From the NCBI GenBank assembly GCA_017935645.1, contig JAGBHF010000060.1, positions 1 through 37,333 of the forward strand: a stretch of 37,333 nt of DNA, read 5' to 3'. Source of the DNA: Bacteroidaceae bacterium (lineage in GTDB: Bacteria; Bacteroidota; Bacteroidia; Bacteroidales; Barnesiellaceae_A). Position 1 is the first letter of the stretch. Each line of letters opens with the position of its first letter. The translations under genes were made by a program, and so were the position numbers. The notes beneath the pieces were generated by a model, which saw nothing but the letters and a program-made list of their open reading frames with translations, did no database searches and had not been told where the DNA came from. This document shows, piece by piece, positions 33,531 to 37,333 of the stretch.

Positions 33531-36524
33531 TTAGAATGAAATATCAAGACCTACAACAAATGATTTTGTAATAGGATAAATACCCAAAGTTGTACCAGAT
33601 ACACCACGCTCGGGGTCGTAGCAGTTAGTATCGTGGAATGTGAAGAGGTTGTAACCGCTCAAGTAAACGCGAACGTTGCTCATAGCAGCCTTCTTAGTTA
33701 ACTTTTGGGGAAGAGTGTAACCGAGAGTTACGTCCTTAATACGGAGGTAATCGCCACGCTCGAGATAACGAGTAGAAGTTGTGTAAGATGAGTTAGTACC
33801 GTTATTTACATAAGGTTTGGGTGAGCAACCGGTATCACCGATTTCTTTCCAATAATCACCTGCAATCTTCAACTGGTTGTAACCGAAGTTAGCACCGTCG
33901 TTCCAAACGATTTGGTTATCGGGGTTCATGATGTAGTTACCGAGCTTGTACTCGAAGTTAACGCTGAGGTCGAAACCGTTCCAGTTCAAAGCAGTGTTGA
34001 AACCACCGGCAGCAACGGGCTCGGGTGAACCTTTGTAGATACGACGAGCATCGTTGAATGAGTTAGTGATTTCACCATCCTCATTGTACCAGAGAGCCTC
34101 ACCGTTTACGGGGTTAACACCTGCATAGTCGCGTACATAGAATTGCATCAATTGCTCGCCCAATACAGCGCGGAGACCGCCACCGAGTGAGAGGTATTCG
34201 TTGTCACCAATGTTGAGAACCTTAGAACGGTTCATGGCGAAGTTCAAACCTACTGACCAACGGAAGTCGTTGCGGTTGAAGATGTCAACGTCAAATTGAG
34301 CCTCGAAACCTTGGTTCCAGAGTGAACCTACGTTCTTAGTCATTGAACCGAAACCGGTAGTCAAAGGAATACGAGTAGCCATCAACATGTCTTCAGTTGT
34401 ACGGTGGTAGTACTCCAACGAACCTGAGAAGCGCTCCCAGAAACGGAAGTCGATACCCACGTTGTGAGCCAAGTTAGTCTCCCAAGTCAACTCGGGGTTA
34501 GGCAAGTTGGTAGGAGCGAAACCGTTAACATTGTTATAGATACCTGAACCATAGAGAGCATATGCCATGTAAGCACCGATGTTGTTGTTACCGTTCACAC
34601 CGTAGCTATAACGGAGCTTCAATTGGTTGATCCACTCAGCGTCTTGCATGAAGGCCTCTTTGTCAATGTTCCAAGAAGCACCTACTGACCAGAACACACC
34701 CCAACGACGGTTTTCACCGAAGAGTGAGCTACCATCGGCACGTACTGATGCTTGCAAGTAGTATTTTTGACGATAGTTGTAGTCGGCTACACCAAAGAAA
34801 GAGAGCATCTTATCTTCGGTAGAACCATAACCGATGCTGTGGTATTTTTGCTCAGCATTGTCGGGCCAAGGCAACAAGGGGTTAGTGTTGGCAGTACCCC
34901 AGCTTTCGCTGATAGCCTTAGAGTAAGTGTACTCGTGACCGAGCAATACGCGGAGGAAGTGCTCCTCGTTGAAGTTATCTTCGTACACAGCAGTGTTAGA
35001 AGTAGTGATAGTGTTGTAACGGATGTTACCACCAGAGAGGGCATTTGTAATGTCGGGGTCTTGAAGAACATAACCGGGACGATACAAATAGTTACGAGAG
35101 AAGAGCAACTCGATAGAGTTGTTTGACTTGAATGTCAATTGCTTGATGGGCTTCCACTCAAGGTACATTACACCGTTGAATTTGTAGTGCTCATCATACT
35201 CGTTCTTATCGTGAGCATAAGCCAATGCGTTGTTTGTAGAGAAACCGAGGGGAAGGTCGAAGTTGTAACCTGTACCATCAGCATTGTAGATAGGAGCATT
35301 GGGGGGCATAGCCAAACCGGCGAAGAAGGGGTTGATGTATGACCAACCGTCGCCTGAGTTGGTAGACTCACCGGTCATGTGGATGTAAGCACCATTGATA
35401 CGAGCACCAAACTTCAAGTACTTGTTCAACTCGCTATCAACGTTTACACGCATACGGATGTTTTGGAAGTCCGAACCGTAAGTGATACCGTCGCTCTTGT
35501 TGTAAGAGATTGAAGCATAGTAGTTAGTCTTAGCTGTACCACCTTGAGCGTTGATTTCATACTCTTGCATTGAACCATTGCGAGTAAGAGCCTCCATCCA
35601 GTTGTACATGGGTTGAGTCTTAGCAGCAAGGGGCATGTAGTATTGGCTATATGGATCATCGGGGTTGAAACCGCTGTTGATAGCAGTTTGACGATAGTAA
35701 TCAACCCACTCGTGACCGTTCATCACACCGTAGTTGTTGTCGTTGGCAATAGTAGTCATACCACCGCGAACACGAGCAGTGATGCGAGCCTTACCTTCGC
35801 TGTTCTTACCGCTCTTAGTAGTGATAAGGATCACACCATTGGCAGCGCGAGAACCGTAGATAGAAGCAGCAGCAGCATCCTTCAACACTGTGATAGAAGC
35901 GATATCGCTTGCGTTGATCATAGAAATAGCACTTGTACTCTCGGCAGCACCACCGGTAGCGATATCACCACTCATGATAGGTATACCATCGACTACATAG
36001 AGAGGAGCAGAACCGGCACCGAGTGATGAAGTACCACGCACACGGATTGTAGAAGCAGCACCGGGTTGACCGCTTGAGCTAGTAATTTGCACACCGGCCA
36101 TTTTACCTTGCAACATCTTATCAACAGATGTAGCGGGGATAGAAGCCAAGTCGTCACCGCTTACTTGAACAACGGCACCGGTTTTAGCTTCGCGGCTTTG
36201 CACACCGTAACCTACAACGATAACCTCATCGAGGGTAGTTGTAGAAGATAGAGTCACTACCATACCGTCACGGGCAAACACTTCAGCTTTCTCCATACCA
36301 ATGTAAGAGATAACAAGTGTTTTAGAGCCGTCAGGCAACTTGATAGAGAAGCGTCCATCGGCATCAGTGATTGCCGATGAGTTTGTACCCTTCACGAGAA
36401 CTGATGCACCAAAAATTGGCAGATCGTCGTCGCCAGAAATAACAGTACCGGTTATGGTCTTTTGAGCCATAGCCGACGTTACTCCTACTAACAGGGCACA
36501 CAAGAACATTGTTAGTTTTCTCAT
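33531..36524 (-). CDS. SusC/RagA-family TonB-linked outer-membrane transporter
   Basis: 997 residues. Signal peptide 1-20 (ends SAMAQ). Carboxypeptidase-regulatory-like domain (~22-95; ITGTVISGDDDLPIFGASVLVKG), a TonB-box-like stretch (TTLDEVIVVGYG), plug domain (~110-230; DKMLQGKMAGVQI, LYVVDGIPI, ITVLKDAAAASIYGSRAANGVI are SusC hallmarks), then a 22-strand-type barrel ending VVGLDISF. No STN/secretin domain, so a FecIR-type sigma cascade is not indicated. First gene of a susC-susD-lipoprotein-lipoprotein operon. Confidence 0.96.
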   Translation of the reverse strand: MRKLTMFLCALLVGVTSAMAQKTITGTVISGDDDLPIFGASVLVKGTNSSAITDADGRFSIKLPDGSKTLVISYIGMEKAEVFARDGMVVTLSSTTTLDEVIVVGYGVQSREAKTGAVVQVSGDDLASIPATSVDKMLQGKMAGVQITSSSGQPGAASTIRVRGTSSLGAGSAPLYVVDGIPIMSGDIATGGAAESTSAISMINASDIASITVLKDAAAASIYGSRAANGVILITTKSGKNSEGKARITARVRGGMTTIANDNNYGVMNGHEWVDYYRQTAINSGFNPDDPYSQYYMPLAAKTQPMYNWMEALTRNGSMQEYEINAQGGTAKTNYYASISYNKSDGITYGSDFQNIRMRVNVDSELNKYLKFGARINGAYIHMTGESTNSGDGWSYINPFFAGLAMPPNAPIYNADGTGYNFDLPLGFSTNNALAYAHDKNEYDEHYKFNGVMYLEWKPIKQLTFKSNNSIELLFSRNYLYRPGYVLQDPDITNALSGGNIRYNTITTSNTAVYEDNFNEEHFLRVLLGHEYTYSKAISESWGTANTNPLLPWPDNAEQKYHSIGYGSTEDKMLSFFGVADYNYRQKYYLQASVRADGSSLFGENRRWGVFWSVGASWNIDKEAFMQDAEWINQLKLRYSYGVNGNNNIGAYMAYALYGSGIYNNVNGFAPTNLPNPELTWETNLAHNVGIDFRFWERFSGSLEYYHRTTEDMLMATRIPLTTGFGSMTKNVGSLWNQGFEAQFDVDIFNRNDFRWSVGLNFAMNRSKVLNIGDNEYLSLGGGLRAVLGEQLMQFYVRDYAGVNPVNGEALWYNEDGEITNSFNDARRIYKGSPEPVAAGGFNTALNWNGFDLSVNFEYKLGNYIMNPDNQIVWNDGANFGYNQLKIAGDYWKEIGDTGCSPKPYVNNGTNSSYTTSTRYLERGDYLRIKDVTLGYTLPQKLTKKAAMSNVRVYLSGYNLFTFHDTNCYDPERGVSGTTLGIYPITKSFVVGLDISF

Positions 36525-36699
36525 ACGTCTGAATTTAATTAAACATTAATATACATTAAAAAATAAAGTAATTCTCTCTTCTTTTCCTCTCACTTTTGAG
36601 CGGAGCTGTGCAAGATATCATCTCTCGCGTTCGATATAGCCTTACAACCATATCTATACATCTCATTTATTGCACAATAGAGCGAAAACGTTTGCAAAA

Positions 36700-36717
36700 G
36701 ATTGACAAAATTCAATC
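36700..36717. promoter_or_regulatory. Inverted repeat in the SusC leader
   Basis: GATTGA-CAAAAT-TCAATC, 6-bp arms with 6-bp spacing, located within the predicted 5' leader of susC. Could be an operator or RNA hairpin; function unknown. Confidence 0.35.
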
Positions 36718-36756
36718 GTTGCCGATTACGCACTTTTAGCTACAATAAGACAATTA

Positions 36757-36764
36757 CAAAGATA
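36757..36764 (-). promoter_or_regulatory. Candidate -7 element TATCTTTG of the SusC operon
   Basis: Minus-strand TATCTTTG, the same box as in the 54-bp repeats. A -33 TTTG is not present at 20 bp, so an activator may be needed. It would give a leader of about 225 nt. Confidence 0.45.
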
Positions 36765-37026
36765 GCAAGAAAGAAGCAAAAAAAAGAATAAGGCTGACAA
36801 ATAGGTTTATTTTTGTTTCCACAAGCAAACAAAACCAAGCCAAAAAGAAAAAAGAAACACAAACAGGCTCCGATAAAGAAACACAAACAATTGTATATCA
36901 ACGGCATAATTTGGCAACAAAAAGCATTCGCAGAACTACAAAGGCAAGATTTGGGATTGAGTTAATAAAAGTTAACGCCAGTATTTTTATCGATATGAGG
37001 GGCATTAAAATTCTTAAATAGACCAT

Positions 37027-37060
37027 CATTTTAACATAAAAAAAATACCATTTTAACATA
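37027..37060. repeat. 12-bp direct repeat, possible regulator site
   Basis: CATTTTAACATA occurs at 37027-37038 and 37049-37060, 22 bp apart (two helical turns), the spacing expected for a regulator binding one DNA face. Confidence 0.5.
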
Positions 37061-37097
37061 TACAATTCAAGAGGTCAAAAAAGTAAATCACAAACGA

Positions 37098-37105
37098 TAT
37101 ATTTG
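37098..37105 (+). promoter_or_regulatory. Possible plus-strand -7 element TATATTTG
   Basis: TATATTTG matches TAnnTTTG and points toward the window end; no -33 box or downstream gene is visible in the window. The 12-bp direct repeats lie about 40-70 bp upstream. Confidence 0.25.
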
Positions 37106-37133
37106 CAAAGAATTTGGTATCGCTATGCACCAT

Positions 37134-37153
37134 TGTCACCCAATTATGTGACA
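37134..37153. promoter_or_regulatory. Palindrome TGTCAC-N8-GTGACA
   Basis: 6-bp perfect arms with 8-bp spacer. Resembles a dimeric regulator operator, but no specific factor can be named. Confidence 0.35.
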
Positions 37154-37333
37154 TTGCAACACATATCACAAGACATAAAACAACAATATGATACAATTAA
37201 CATTGGATAAAAGCAAAATGCAACCACTAAAAGCGTAGCGACACAATATAAAACGCCAACAATACCAAAGAGTACATAAAATAGAGCAAAAAGAGATAAA
37301 AAGCGACATTCTTCCTTCCACTTACCGCTATCT

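Larger units (their letters stand above)
36525..37333. other. Non-coding region upstream of the SusC operon
   Basis: About 800 bp, AT-rich, without a credible gene. It contains a candidate SusC -7 box, a 12-bp direct repeat, two short inverted repeats and a possible plus-strand -7 box pointing out of the window. Confidence 0.6.

Noticed and set aside
36684-36695. LacI-type operator GAAAACGTTTGC in the SusC leader
   Set aside because: The AAACGTTT centre is palindromic but outer pairs fail and there is no LacI-family gene nearby; too weak to list.
1-37333. CRISPR array or rRNA operon
   Set aside because: No regularly spaced repeats of CRISPR type and no rRNA-like sequence were seen.

Overview
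The window reads as a chromosomal segment of a Bacteroidales bacterium (phylum Bacteroidota). Evidence: a SusC/SusD outer-membrane import operon; several exported proteins with C-terminal domains of the type IX secretion system (T9SS) family; Bacteroidota-type promoters (-7 box TAnnTTTG, -33 box TTTG, about 20 bp between them); no Shine-Dalgarno sequences; and predominant TAA stops. Genus cannot be fixed from the sequence alone.

Layout. 1-2900: tRNA-Phe and mnmD on the minus strand, then a plus-strand run of three small envelope genes and prmA. 3400-6520: a minus-strand operon of two lipoproteins and a beta-barrel. 6900-9280: a large T9SS-targeted adhesin-like protein, divergent from a Crp/Fnr regulator and a DUF3784 membrane protein. 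10430-15540: tRNA-Pro, then housekeeping genes rplU-rpmA and prfA-pyrF-rubrerythrin-pgk. 15560-22760: minus-strand pdxA/CDP-alcohol phosphotransferase/GtrA-acyltransferase, rlmN, a PpiD-like chaperone and lptC. 22820-28130: three tandem C10 (streptopain-type) cysteine proteases with T9SS sorting domains. 28170-29470: a zeta-toxin-like two-gene module lying between two identical 54-bp promoter copies. 29560-36530: a SusC-SusD-lipoprotein-lipoprotein operon, with about 800 bp of non-coding DNA upstream.

How the parts fit. No glycosidase accompanies the SusCD operon. Its neighbours are three secreted cysteine proteases, so a protein/peptide utilisation role, in the manner of RagAB plus gingipains in Porphyromonas, is a plausible reading. 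The pdxA-CDP-alcohol phosphotransferase-GtrA/acyltransferase operon suggests an envelope lipid function.

Most notable observations: (1) prfA (release factor 1) carries an in-frame UAA at codon 279 while the remaining 90 codons stay intact and conserved, although neighbouring genes use UAG stops that need RF1; (2) a 54-bp exact direct repeat holding a complete promoter brackets the toxin-like module, so losing the module would leave the downstream protease promoter intact; (3) the GtrA-acyltransferase fusion has Gln in place of the usual catalytic His.
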